22,873 nt of DNA from assembly GCA_030626465.1 (NCBI GenBank), contig DAOUOU010000011.1:1-22873 (forward strand), read 5' to 3'. The notes under the pieces are model-generated. The model worked only from the letters and a program-made list of their open reading frames with translations, searched no databases and had not been told where the DNA came from. A program made the position numbers and the translations under genes. Shown here piece after piece: positions 1 to 8,749 of the stretch. Position 1 is the first letter of the stretch, and the number at the start of each line of letters is the position of its first letter. Source of the stretch: Bacteroidales bacterium. GTDB taxonomy: Bacteria > Bacteroidota > Bacteroidia > Bacteroidales > UBA10428.

Positions 1-1535
1 TCAATCGCAGTGATTCACTTATTATGGAATTGTTCGAGGTCTCGGAAAAAAGCAGGGCACATATGCTGAAGAACTTTATTTCGGATGAACTTGCCAAAAG
101 AATGGCCGGTATTCCCGAAGAAATAATTGAGGAATCAAAACAACTGCGAAAGGAAATTGGCACACTTCAATATACTCTTAGATATAATGAAATATATAGC
201 AATAATCGATCAGAAGATTTTATTATTAACAATATTTTAGAAAAACTCCGCTGTTATGAGGACTTCATCAGCAAACTGGAAAAAGACTTTCCAAAATATG
301 CAGAGCTTAAGAAAAATAAAAACCATATTTCCATTCACCAGATACAGGATATGCTTGAACCATCTCAGGCCTTTTTGGAATACCAATTCACTTTTAATGC
401 CTTCTTTCTGTTCTATATTGACAAAGATACGGTACAATTGATCTACAAGCCAATTTCAAGAGATTTTCCAGAGACGGTATTAAAGTACAGAGCTTTTTTT
501 GAGAACATGAAGTATGGCGATTTCTCAGAACAATTAATTATTAATTATGCAAGGCAATCATACGAGTTGTATAAGCTTACCTTAAAACCGGTTGAACATT
601 TGATCAAAAATAAAAGGCTACTTATTGTTGCTGATGGTGAGTTGAATCTTATTCCGTTTGAGACTCTGGTTACTGAAAATATTGATTCTATTGATGTTAG
701 GTATACATTTTCTGACCTTCCCTATCTGATCAATACAAATTCGATTAGTTATTTGTATTCTGCTTCGCAATTAACTGATAATAAAGAACCTCTAAAAGGA
801 AGGCCACACTATGCTGGTTTTTCTCCAGAGTATAACAATACAATGAACAGACCTGATCCGGATTCTCTTTATACTTATTTAGGAGTTCTTCCGGGCGCTT
901 ACGAGGAAGTTATGTCAGCAAAAAAGTATTTCAAAGGTACAGTATACACAGGAAAAAAGGCAAGCAAGAATAAGTTCTTTAAAGCGAGTATGAAAAATGA
1001 TATAGTACATTTAGCGATGCATGCACTTCTTGATAACAAGGAACCAATGAACTCGAAACTCCTGTTTTCTTCGAACTTTAAGGAATATGGAGAACAATTA
1101 CATGCCTATGAAGTGTATTCAAGGGAAATAGGGGCAAGCATGATGGTGTTGAGTGCATGTAATACCGGATCGGGAAAGCTGACAAAAGGTGAAGGTGTAT
1201 TTAGTATTGCACGTGCTTTTCTTCTTGCCGGAGTGAAAAATGTAATTATCACTCAATGGTCGGTAGCAGATAAATCCAGTGCCAGTATAATGGACCGGTA
1301 TTACTATTATTTATCTGAAGGTTATCCTGTTGATATCGCCCTGCAGAAATCAAAAGCCGATTTTCTGAAGAAGGGAGATCCGGTAAAGGCACATCCTTAT
1401 TACTGGGCCGGCTATGTAAGTATTGGCAATCCGATATATTTTGCCACAAAGAGTAATCGCTGGATAAGCGTATTGATTACATCCATTGCATTGTTATTCG
1501 CCGTGTTTTGGATTAAGCGTAAACTAAGGTTTTAG
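1..1535 (+). CDS. CHAT-domain caspase-like protease, C-terminal membrane anchor (5' partial)
   Basis: This gene encodes a CHAT-family (caspase HetF associated with TPRs) putative cysteine protease. The reading frame is open to the left edge of the window, so the Met at 24 is probably internal and upstream TPR repeats are likely missing. Numbered from that Met, residues 1-100 are helical and charged, and the CHAT domain spans about 115-475. The predicted catalytic dyad is visible: His333 in HLAMHALL (codon at 1020) and Cys379 in LSACNTGSG (codon at 1158). The family GEG motif (390-391) and the ITQWSVAD segment follow. Residues 480-497 form one hydrophobic transmembrane helix ending in a basic tail (KRKLRF), which suggests membrane anchoring. 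It is convergent with, and overlaps by 12 bp, the TPR/anti-sigma-like gene. The domain assignment is confident; substrate and role are unknown. Confidence 0.88.
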   Translation, partial: NRSDSLIMELFEVSEKSRAHMLKNFISDELAKRMAGIPEEIIEESKQLRKEIGTLQYTLRYNEIYSNNRSEDFIINNILEKLRCYEDFISKLEKDFPKYAELKKNKNHISIHQIQDMLEPSQAFLEYQFTFNAFFLFYIDKDTVQLIYKPISRDFPETVLKYRAFFENMKYGDFSEQLIINYARQSYELYKLTLKPVEHLIKNKRLLIVADGELNLIPFETLVTENIDSIDVRYTFSDLPYLINTNSISYLYSASQLTDNKEPLKGRPHYAGFSPEYNNTMNRPDPDSLYTYLGVLPGAYEEVMSAKKYFKGTVYTGKKASKNKFFKASMKNDIVHLAMHALLDNKEPMNSKLLFSSNFKEYGEQLHAYEVYSREIGASMMVLSACNTGSGKLTKGEGVFSIARAFLLAGVKNVIITQWSVADKSSASIMDRYYYYLSEGYPVDIALQKSKADFLKKGDPVKAHPYYWAGYVSIGNPIYFATKSNRWISVLITSIALLFAVFWIKRKLRF

Positions 1536-1542
1536 TTTTTTA
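1521..1542 (+). terminator. Weak hairpin plus T-run at the end of the CHAT gene
   Basis: AAACTAA (1521-1527) pairs with TTAGTTT (1532-1538) across a 4-nt loop, and more T residues follow. The hairpin spans the stop codon. The stem is almost all A/T, so this is only a possible intrinsic terminator for the CHAT gene. It also lies inside the last codons of the opposing gene. Confidence 0.35.
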
Positions 1543-2267
1543 AGTATCATTCTTGCTCTTTCACTGTACATGCTTTCTTCACCTGATAAAATTGCCAGGT
1601 ATTTTTTTGCTTCGTTTGTTTGTTCTGTTTTCAAATACATCATAGCCAGATACCATCTGGCATGTAGTGAAAAAGGTGATGATGGATCCTGTTCCACTAT
1701 GATTAATTCTGATATGGCAAGATCATATTTTTCAAGCTCAATTGCATTCATACCATAGTAGAATCGTGCAGTTTGATTATTGAATTTTTTTTCGATGTAG
1801 TTTCTTAATAATTCAAACGATGTTTCATAATTACCCTCCTGATACAACAGGTATGATAATTGAATCTTGTCTGACGATACTTTTAATGAACGGGTTGCAA
1901 TATCAGTTTGATATGGTTTATAATACTTAAGGTATAAATCGTTAGAAGATTTTAGTGAGAATATTTGTATTAAACTAAGCCCAATAAGCAACAGGATAGA
2001 TGCAGCAACAGGATATTTAATATACCTTATGATTTTTGATTTTTGATCATCTTTTTTCATCCCCTTGTTGTTGTTATTTATCACGGAAGCGACAATCTTT
2101 CGAAATTCAAATACTTCATCATCAGAAATGGATTCGTTGATATCTCTGTGAATTTCCAATTCATCATAGAATTTCTTATCCTTACTTAACAATACCTCAA
2201 TTTTCTTTCTTTCCGATATATCCATACTACCATCGAGGTATGTCTCTATCATCTTTGTTTTTTTCAT
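1524..2267 (-). CDS. Single-pass membrane TPR protein, probable anti-sigma factor
   Basis: This is a 247-residue protein. Residues 1-70 form a short charged cytoplasmic domain beginning with an IETYLDGSMD-type motif like those at the N-terminus of Bacteroidota anti-sigma factors. One transmembrane helix lies at about 86-104. The C-terminal half (about 125-245) has TPR-like helical pairs, for example around LLYQEGNYETSFELL and WYLAMMYLKTEQTNEAKKYL, presumably periplasmic. I see no zinc-binding HxxxCxxC motif. The start codon lies inside the 3' end of the ECF sigma gene (41-bp overlap), which points to translational coupling and to an anti-sigma role. That role is inferred from position and topology. 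The gene could instead encode a TPR scaffold for the facing CHAT protein. Confidence 0.75.
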   Translation of the reverse strand: MKKTKMIETYLDGSMDISERKKIEVLLSKDKKFYDELEIHRDINESISDDEVFEFRKIVASVINNNNKGMKKDDQKSKIIRYIKYPVAASILLLIGLSLIQIFSLKSSNDLYLKYYKPYQTDIATRSLKVSSDKIQLSYLLYQEGNYETSFELLRNYIEKKFNNQTARFYYGMNAIELEKYDLAISELIIVEQDPSSPFSLHARWYLAMMYLKTEQTNEAKKYLAILSGEESMYSERARMILKKLKP

Positions 2268-2913
2268 TACCTAACTCTTTATATTTACTACTTTTCCTGA
2301 TTTTTGAGATCAGTGATTTTTTGCATCTGAAACGGCGATTTTTTGTGTGTTGATCTGAACTATACCCCATTGTTTTAGTGATTTCTTTAATGGGGATACT
2401 ATTTAAGAACATCCGCAATACCTTTTTGCAATTATCGCTTAGTTCCTCAAACTTCTCCCTATACAACCGTAATTTCTCGTTACGTTCAATCACATCAATA
2501 ACTTCCAGCTCTTTGTCTTGAAATGAATCATCTGTATCGACAAATTCAACTCGTTTGTTCCTGTTTTCCAGCTCTTTGAGCCATGTTAACCGAGCAATAG
2601 AATATATGAATGTGTTTAAAGAACTTGTAAGTTCAAAATTTTTATCCCTTATCTTTCTAAAAAGTACTACTAAACTTTCCTGGAAAATGTCACTTGCATC
2701 CTCCTCTGTTCCGCTATTTGTAATTATTAGATGCCTTACTGCTCTGAAATTTTCCTTATACACATAGTCCAAGATTCCGGCATCATTGTTAATAATACCT
2801 CTTAGCAACTCTTTTCCGGGGTATTTATTATTTTGATTCAACTTGTTTATTCTCTTATTATGCAGATAGTAACCCTCAAAGCTATGATTTTCAATGATAT
2901 TATTCAATTCCAT
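2227..2913 (-). CDS. ECF-type RNA polymerase sigma factor
   Basis: This 228-residue sigma-70 family protein has only regions 2 and 4, as in ECF sigma factors. Region 2 spans about 48-118; it includes EEDASDIFQESLVVLFRK, which resembles the core-binding and -10 recognition segments, followed by FIYSIARLTWLKELE. Region 4 is near 150-215, with a helix-turn-helix (IPIKEITKTMGYSSDQ) and the NRRFRCKKSL pattern common in Bacteroidota sigma factors. The ATG at 2911-2913 overlaps the end of gcvP by 14 bp. No better downstream ATG precedes region 2. The 3' end overlaps the anti-sigma-like gene. It probably directs a small regulon controlled by that membrane partner; the regulon cannot be read from this window. 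Confidence 0.88.
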   Translation of the reverse strand: MELNNIIENHSFEGYYLHNKRINKLNQNNKYPGKELLRGIINNDAGILDYVYKENFRAVRHLIITNSGTEEDASDIFQESLVVLFRKIRDKNFELTSSLNTFIYSIARLTWLKELENRNKRVEFVDTDDSFQDKELEVIDVIERNEKLRLYREKFEELSDNCKKVLRMFLNSIPIKEITKTMGYSSDQHTKNRRFRCKKSLISKIRKSSKYKELGNEKNKDDRDIPRW

Positions 2914-5767
2914 AATAAGCTAATGGCTCACAGGTACAAATAAGATTTCTATCGCCGTAAGCATCATCAATACGTGAAACCGGTGGCCAATATTTATTAT
3001 AGTGCAGCCAACTCATTGGGAAGGCAGCTTTTTGTCTGCTATATTTATGAGTCCACTCGTTGTTGCAAACTTCCTCAAGACAATGAGGAGCATTTTTCAG
3101 TACATTATCTGGTTCCTGATCTTTGCTGATTTCTAAGATCTCATTATGTATAGACAGCATTACATCGACAAAACGATCGAGTTCTGTTTTGGATTCACTT
3201 TCCGTGGGTTCTATCATTAATGTACCATGTACGGGGAATGAAAGTGTTGGTGCATGAAATCCGTAATCCATTAATCGTTTGGCAATATCAGCCTCTGTGA
3301 CATTAGCCATTTTCTTAAATTGACGACATTCGAGAATCAGTTCGTGAGCAACAAAATTTGTTTCTCCGGTGTATAATATACCATATTTGTCTTTCAGGCA
3401 ACTAGCGAGGTAATTTGCATTTAATATTGCTATTTTTGAGCATTGAGTTAAACCTTCAGCTCCCAAAAGCATACAATAGGCATGAGAAATAGTAAGAATA
3501 CTGGCACTTCCCCATGGGGCTGAGGAAATACTTTTAATTCCATTTGTTCCACCGGTTTCTACAACCGGATGAGAAGGCAGGTACTCGACAAGATGGCTGG
3601 CGACACAAATAGGGCCTACTCCCGGTCCTCCGCCTCCGTGAGGAATTGCAAATGTCTTGTGTAGATTTAAATGACAAACATCTGCTCCAATTTGTGCAGG
3701 ATTAGTCAGGCCCACCTGAGCATTCATGTTTGCTCCGTCCATGTAAACCTGACCTCCGTACTTATGAATAGCAGCAGTCATTTCTTTTATATTTTGTTCG
3801 AACACACCATGAGTAGATGGGTAGGTTACCATGAATGCAGCCAGGTTATCAGCATATAATTCTGCTTTTTGCTTCAAATCATGAATATCAATATTTCCAC
3901 GCTCGTCACAGTCTACTATAATAACTTTCATTCCGGCCATAACCGCACTGGCTGGATTTGTTCCATGAGCTGACGCAGGAATTAGCACAATGTTCCGACG
4001 AGATTCCCCATTTTTTTTATGGTATTCTCTGATAACCATTAAACCAGCATATTCCCCTGCTGCCCCTGAGTTGGGTTGAAAAGAGATGGCTTCGAAACCT
4101 GTAATTTCTTTTAATATCTTTCCTAATTCATGAATAAGTTGCTGATAACCTTTAGTTTGATTAATAGGGGCAAATGGATGAATTTCGCCAAATTCAGGCC
4201 AGCTAACAGGAAGCAGTTCAATTGCAGCATTTAATTTCATAGTGCAGGAACCAAGTGAGATCATAGAATCAGTTAGTGAGAGATCCTTCCGCTCCAAATG
4301 TTTTATATACCTCATCAATTCGGTCTCTGAATGGTATTTTGAAAATATATCCAATGTCAGAAAAGAGCTTTTCCTTTTGAAAGCCGGGTTGAAATACAAC
4401 TGATCTTGAATTTTATGGACTTTTGTAAAAGGTTTTACTAAAGCTGTGGCAAATACCTCAATAATTTTATTAAGATCATCAATACCTGTTGTTTCATCAA
4501 TACTGATTGCAATAGAGTTATCATTAAAATACCTAAAATTGATGTTGCGTTCTAATGCTTGTATTTGCACATCAGGTTGAGTTATGTTATCAGGTAATTG
4601 TATTCTTAGGGTGTCAAAATAATCCTTATTCAATTGTTTGTAACCCATTTCGGTTAGAGTGTGACTCAAAGCTCCAGCCGTTTGATGACAGTGTAATGCA
4701 ATTCTTTTAAGTCCTTCGGGGCCATGATAAATCGCATACATTCCAGACATTATTGCCAGCAGGGCCTGAGCAGTACAAATATTTGAGGTTGCTTTCTCCC
4801 TTTTTATATGTTGTTCACGGGTTTGAAGTGCCATTCGTAAGGCAAATCTGTCGTATTTGTCTTTTGATACGCCAATAATACGACCAGGTATATACCTTTT
4901 AAATATTTCTTTGGTGGCAAAAAATGCAGCATGTGGCCCTCCAAAACCCATGGGCAATCCGAAACGTTGCGTTGAACCTACAACAACATCTGCACCCCAT
5001 TTTCCGGGTGGTATCAGCAGCATTAAACTTAACAGATCAGCCGCAACAGAAATAGTACATTCATTCGTATGGGCCATGTTCACAATATCAGAATAGTCTC
5101 GAATTTCTCCGTCGTTTGAGGGGTATTGTAAAAATATGCCAAAGTAATCACTGTTCAATTGTATTTTGGAATAAGAATCTATAACTAACTCTATTCCAAG
5201 CGGTTCTGCCCTGGCTGACAGAACCTCTACTATTTGCGGAAAGGTATTATCATCCACAAAAAACCTGGTTCTATTTTCTGCTATCTGTTTTCTTGATCTT
5301 GCATTAAATAACATGGTCATAGCCTCTGCCGCAGCTGTTGCTTCATCAAGAAGTGAGGCATTTGCAATTTCCATCGCTGTGATATCGGTGACCATGGTCT
5401 GAAAATTTAATAAAGCTTCAAGTCTGCCCTGCGATATTTCAGCCTGATAAGGAGTATATGAGGTATACCAGCTTGGATTTTCCAATATATTCCGTTGAAT
5501 AACAGCTGGAAATATAGTATTGTAATATCCGGTACCGATATAAGATTTACAAACCTTGTTTTTTAATGCTATTCTCTTGATTTTTTTGAAATATTCATAC
5601 TCTGACATTCCTTCAGGCAGAGCAAGCGATTTTCTTAAGCGAATATTAGACGGGACTGTTTTATCAATTAGTTCCTCAAGGGTTTTAACTCCCACAGTGG
5701 TAAGCATATCAGGAATTTCCTCTCTCCGGGGTCCGATATGCCGGTTTATAAAATTATCGGCTGACAT
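2900..5767 (-). CDS. gcvP: Glycine dehydrogenase (decarboxylating), P protein of the glycine cleavage system
   Basis: GcvP is the PLP-dependent P protein. It decarboxylates glycine and passes the aminomethyl group to the lipoyl arm of the H protein. The 955-residue length matches the single-chain bacterial form, and both halves are present. The N-terminus FINRHIGPR is typical. The N-terminal half includes SYIGTGYYNT (about 75-84). The C-terminal half carries SLGSCTMKLN (504-513), HGTNPASAVMAG (601-612) and the PLP-lysine motif HLNLHKTFAIPHGGGGPG with Lys704. There is no frameshift or internal loss. gcvT and gcvH are not in the window, so the system is dispersed. It lies 44 bp downstream of the MBL-fold gene and overlaps the sigma gene at its 3' end. 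Confidence 0.98.
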   Translation of the reverse strand: MSADNFINRHIGPRREEIPDMLTTVGVKTLEELIDKTVPSNIRLRKSLALPEGMSEYEYFKKIKRIALKNKVCKSYIGTGYYNTIFPAVIQRNILENPSWYTSYTPYQAEISQGRLEALLNFQTMVTDITAMEIANASLLDEATAAAEAMTMLFNARSRKQIAENRTRFFVDDNTFPQIVEVLSARAEPLGIELVIDSYSKIQLNSDYFGIFLQYPSNDGEIRDYSDIVNMAHTNECTISVAADLLSLMLLIPPGKWGADVVVGSTQRFGLPMGFGGPHAAFFATKEIFKRYIPGRIIGVSKDKYDRFALRMALQTREQHIKREKATSNICTAQALLAIMSGMYAIYHGPEGLKRIALHCHQTAGALSHTLTEMGYKQLNKDYFDTLRIQLPDNITQPDVQIQALERNINFRYFNDNSIAISIDETTGIDDLNKIIEVFATALVKPFTKVHKIQDQLYFNPAFKRKSSFLTLDIFSKYHSETELMRYIKHLERKDLSLTDSMISLGSCTMKLNAAIELLPVSWPEFGEIHPFAPINQTKGYQQLIHELGKILKEITGFEAISFQPNSGAAGEYAGLMVIREYHKKNGESRRNIVLIPASAHGTNPASAVMAGMKVIIVDCDERGNIDIHDLKQKAELYADNLAAFMVTYPSTHGVFEQNIKEMTAAIHKYGGQVYMDGANMNAQVGLTNPAQIGADVCHLNLHKTFAIPHGGGGPGVGPICVASHLVEYLPSHPVVETGGTNGIKSISSAPWGSASILTISHAYCMLLGAEGLTQCSKIAILNANYLASCLKDKYGILYTGETNFVAHELILECRQFKKMANVTEADIAKRLMDYGFHAPTLSFPVHGTLMIEPTESESKTELDRFVDVMLSIHNEILEISKDQEPDNVLKNAPHCLEEVCNNEWTHKYSRQKAAFPMSWLHYNKYWPPVSRIDDAYGDRNLICTCEPLAYYGIE

Positions 5768-5811
5768 GAATTAATGTTTTAAGCAATTCTTTCCAAATTT
5801 GATTATTGAGT

Positions 5812-6450
5812 CTATTTTAAAAAAGGATTTGTATCATGTTCATGGCCTATTGTAGTATGTGGTCCATGGCCCGGGAAAACTGCAACCTCCGGTGGTAAGG
5901 TTAAGAGTTTGGATTTAATACCATCAATTAGTAAATTCAGATTACCTCCGGGAAGATCTGTTCTGCCAATACTACCTTTAAACAGTACATCTCCTGTAAT
6001 AGCTATATTAGCTGTTTTACTAAAAAAAACGAGACTTCCGGGGGAATGTCCCGGCACATGTAAAATCTCCAATTCAGATTCTCCAAATGTAAATCTGCTT
6101 CCGTCTTGCAAATAATAATCAGGATGAAGAGGTTGTTCAATTTTCATCCCGAAAAACTCTGCAAATGCTTTGGCTCCATCGATTAAGATTTTCTCAGATT
6201 CATGAGCATAAAAGGGAACCTCATAAGTATTCTTAACGCAATTGCAACCCAGGACATGATCTACGTGACAGTGGGTGTTTACTATTGCTTCGGGTATAAG
6301 TTTATGTTCTGAAATATAATCGTGAAGTTCTTTTTCTTCTACTTCAGTATTCATTCCGGGATCAATGATTACACAGCTATTTGTTTCATCGAATACAATG
6401 TATGTATTTTCCTGAAAAGAATTGAAAACAAAGGTTTTGATAGTTATCAT
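5812..6450 (-). CDS. MBL-fold metallo-hydrolase, glyoxalase II-like
   Basis: This is a 212-residue metallo-beta-lactamase-fold hydrolase of the glyoxalase II-like group. The binuclear metal site is complete: THCHVDH (His60, His62, Asp64, His65), His135 in HVPGHSPGS, Asp154 in ITGDVLF, and His195 in FPGHGP. The segment IGRTDLPGG is typical of the hydroxyacylglutathione hydrolase-like branch. The protein lacks the longer C-terminal glutathione-binding domain of true GloB, so the substrate is probably another thioester or a similar small metabolite. There is no signal peptide, so it should be cytoplasmic. It lies 20 bp after pcm and 44 bp before gcvP on the same strand and is likely co-transcribed with them. 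Confidence 0.9.
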   Translation of the reverse strand: MITIKTFVFNSFQENTYIVFDETNSCVIIDPGMNTEVEEKELHDYISEHKLIPEAIVNTHCHVDHVLGCNCVKNTYEVPFYAHESEKILIDGAKAFAEFFGMKIEQPLHPDYYLQDGSRFTFGESELEILHVPGHSPGSLVFFSKTANIAITGDVLFKGSIGRTDLPGGNLNLLIDGIKSKLLTLPPEVAVFPGHGPHTTIGHEHDTNPFLK

Positions 6451-6470
6451 CAGTGTTAGAATCTCTACTG

Positions 6471-7112
6471 TTAGACTTTTCCTTTTAACATAGGAACAAA
6501 TACAAAAGCACCATGTTCTGAGATTTTATAGTCCTTTTCTGAATATTTTTCAAGCAAGGTCATTATTTGTGTGCCTCTTCCTCCAAGGGGTAAAACCATC
6601 TTTCCTCCAACTTTCAATTGTTCTACCAGTTTATCAGGAATCTCGTTAAAAGCTGCAGTTATAATAACCTTATCAAATGGAGCATAGGTGGGAAGTCCTT
6701 GAAAACCGTCACCATAAAAGAAATGTGGGCGGTAACCTATCTTGGGTAAGAGATTTTGGGCCCCTATATTTAGTGCTTTCTGTCGTTCAATTGTATACAC
6801 TTTTGCTCCTAAAGCCAAAAGTATCGCAGCCTGATATCCTGAACCTGTTCCAATTTCAAGAACTTTATCCCCTTTCTGAATATCAAGCAGTTGAGTTTGA
6901 AAAGCGACGGTAAAAGGTTGAGATATGGTTTGATTGGCAGCAATAGGAAAAGCCTGATCTTTATAGGCAAAATGCACAAAGCTACTATCCATAAACAAAT
7001 GCCTGGGTACCTTATTTATTGCTTCAAGAATTCTTTTATCTTTTATTCCCTTCCCTTTTATCTCTTCAACCAATTTCTTTCGCAGCCCCTTATGCAAATA
7101 TGTATCTTCCAT
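6471..7112 (-). CDS. pcm: Protein-L-isoaspartate O-methyltransferase
   Basis: Pcm is an S-adenosylmethionine-dependent enzyme that methylates L-isoaspartyl residues in damaged proteins and starts their repair. Motif I of the SAM site is clear (KVLEIGTGSGYQAA), preceded by the family's NQTISQPFTVAFQTQLL segment and followed by YTIERQ. The open frame extends to 7202, but that first codon is TTG and lies within a promoter-like box. The ATG at 7110-7112 gives 213 residues beginning MEDTYLHKGLRKKLVEEI, close to the usual family length, so I choose it. It appears to lead the row pcm, MBL hydrolase, gcvP. The sugar transferase gene is divergent from it. Confidence 0.92.
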   Translation of the reverse strand: MEDTYLHKGLRKKLVEEIKGKGIKDKRILEAINKVPRHLFMDSSFVHFAYKDQAFPIAANQTISQPFTVAFQTQLLDIQKGDKVLEIGTGSGYQAAILLALGAKVYTIERQKALNIGAQNLLPKIGYRPHFFYGDGFQGLPTYAPFDKVIITAAFNEIPDKLVEQLKVGGKMVLPLGGRGTQIMTLLEKYSEKDYKISEHGAFVFVPMLKGKV

Positions 7113-7199
7113 CCTGCTGCTTATTTTTTCTGATTCTTTTGCAAAATAAACTATTCCTGTATACAAATGGAAGATAATATAATAAAAAACGGAATTAAT

Positions 7200-7207
7200 C
7201 AAATATA
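7200..7207 (-). promoter_or_regulatory. Bacteroidota -7 box for pcm
   Basis: On the minus strand this reads TATATTTG, a full match to the Bacteroidota -7 consensus TAnnTTTG. It predicts a leader of roughly 80 nt before the pcm ATG at 7112. No good -33 TTTG is seen at the usual distance. Confidence 0.5.
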
Positions 7208-7231
7208 GGAAGAAGAGTTTTACATTATTTC

Positions 7232-7239
7232 TATATTTG
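7232..7239 (+). promoter_or_regulatory. Bacteroidota -7 box for the sugar transferase gene
   Basis: TATATTTG is a full match to TAnnTTTG and lies 32 bp upstream of the ATG at 7272. No clear -33 element is present. It sits back to back with the pcm box, 24 bp apart, so the two polymerase footprints would overlap. Confidence 0.5.
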
Positions 7240-7271
7240 TTGAGAGGTTAAGGAAGAATATCTCACCGGAT

Positions 7272-8687
7272 ATGAATCGACGATTACAACTTTTTAAGTA
7301 TCTTTTTTCGGATCTGATTTCAGCTTCACTCGCCTGGGGGTGCTTTTATGTTTACAGAAAGCTATACATTGAACCTCTTAAATTCATGTATTCCATTCCT
7401 GTGGAATTGGGGCCTAGGTTTTATCTGGGACTGATTTTTATCCCTATATTCTGGCTGATACTTTATTATGCTTCGGGATATTACCGGGAGGTGTTCAGAA
7501 AATCGAGGCTTGCAGAGTTATGGTTCACTATGCGGATTACGTTTATCGGAGTATTAATTCTCTTTTTCGGACTATTATTGGATGATGTAATAGTGACTTA
7601 CTCGAACTATTACAGATCATTTATTGCTCTTTATCTGTTTCATTTCATTCTCACATATTTTCCCAGGCTGATCATTACAACTATTACAACCCATAAAATT
7701 CATCGCAGACAGTTGGGATTCAATACAATAATCATAGGAGGTAATGATAAAGCGGTTGAAATTTACCAGGAGATTGAAAATCAGAAACAAGGTACCGGTA
7801 ATAAGTTTGTGGGCTTTGTTAATGTCAACAATGGGAATGACTATCCTTTGGCCACTATGTTGAAGCATCTGGGTTACATTGATGATATAAAGGAGATTAT
7901 TCAGGAATATAAGGTGCGTGAGGTTTTTATTGCTCTTGAGTATACTGAACACAGCAGTATTGAACGAATTTTAAACTTACTTATTGACAGCAATGTTGCT
8001 ATAAAAACAATCCCTGGAATGTATGAGATTTTTACTGGTAAAGTTAAAATGTCAGCCATTTTTGGAACCCCATTAATTGAGGTTTCGCACCAATTAATGC
8101 CCGCCTGGCAGGAGAATCTAAAATATTTTCTGGATATCATCACTTCGATTGTTGCAATGGTTATACTCTCTCCTTTGTTCATAATTCTAACAATTGGGGT
8201 AAAATTCTCATCTAATGGACCGATTTTTTATAAGCAGAAACGTGTAGGTAGAAATGGTAAACCGTTTACCATTTATAAATTTCGTTCCATGTATATTGAT
8301 GCAGAATTGAATGGTCCTGAATTATCATCGATAGATGATCAAAGAGTTACGCGTTTCGGGCGCTTTATGAGGAAATCGCGGTTGGATGAAATACCTAATT
8401 TTTTTAATGTTCTTAAAGGAGATATGTCACTCGTTGGGCCCAGACCTGAACGTGATTTCTTCATCAACAGAATAACTGTAAAAGCACCTCATTATATTCA
8501 ACTTCTAAAAGTTAAGCCTGGTATTACATCGTGGGGTCAGGTAAAATATGGTTATGCCGAAAATGTAGATCAAATGATAAAACGAATGAAATTTGATTTA
8601 CTGTACATAGAGAATATGTCAATCTATGTCGATTTTAAAATTCTGATCTATACCCTTCTTATCATATTCAAGGGGAAAGGGATTTAA
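7272..8687 (+). CDS. Polyprenyl-phosphate sugar-1-phosphate transferase (exopolysaccharide initiation)
   Basis: This is a 471-residue polyisoprenyl-phosphate hexose-1-phosphate transferase. It loads the first sugar phosphate onto undecaprenyl phosphate at the inner membrane to start exopolysaccharide, capsule or O-antigen units. Four N-terminal membrane helices lie at about 7-30, 50-70, 85-107 and 117-137. A Rossmann-like CoA-binding-type domain begins at IIIGGNDKAVEIY. The C-terminal catalytic domain follows another hydrophobic segment and has all family motifs: FYKQKRVGRNGKPFTIYKFR, SRLDEIPNFFNVLKGDMSLV, the next residues GPRPE, and PGITSWGQV. No other polysaccharide gene is adjacent, so the gene is detached from its assembly cluster. 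The sugar specificity cannot be told. Confidence 0.92.
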   Translation: MNRRLQLFKYLFSDLISASLAWGCFYVYRKLYIEPLKFMYSIPVELGPRFYLGLIFIPIFWLILYYASGYYREVFRKSRLAELWFTMRITFIGVLILFFGLLLDDVIVTYSNYYRSFIALYLFHFILTYFPRLIITTITTHKIHRRQLGFNTIIIGGNDKAVEIYQEIENQKQGTGNKFVGFVNVNNGNDYPLATMLKHLGYIDDIKEIIQEYKVREVFIALEYTEHSSIERILNLLIDSNVAIKTIPGMYEIFTGKVKMSAIFGTPLIEVSHQLMPAWQENLKYFLDIITSIVAMVILSPLFIILTIGVKFSSNGPIFYKQKRVGRNGKPFTIYKFRSMYIDAELNGPELSSIDDQRVTRFGRFMRKSRLDEIPNFFNVLKGDMSLVGPRPERDFFINRITVKAPHYIQLLKVKPGITSWGQVKYGYAENVDQMIKRMKFDLLYIENMSIYVDFKILIYTLLIIFKGKGI

Positions 8688-8749
8688 GACTTCTATGCTC
8701 TGATATAATGGTTTATCTCCTGACTAAGTATTTTGTAACTACTCAGTGC

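Noticed and set aside
4857..5096. Plus-strand open frame antisense to gcvP
   Set aside because: gcvP is clearly coding here with full conservation; the antisense frame is its shadow.
7113..7202. Thirty-residue hydrophobic N-terminal extension of Pcm, resembling a membrane anchor
   Set aside because: The first codon is TTG within a promoter-like box, and the extension is not part of the family; the ATG at 7112 gives the normal length.
8721..8748. Possible imperfect hairpin CTGA...TCAG after the sugar transferase gene
   Set aside because: Only four end pairs and scattered inner pairs form, with no T-run, so it does not support a terminator call.
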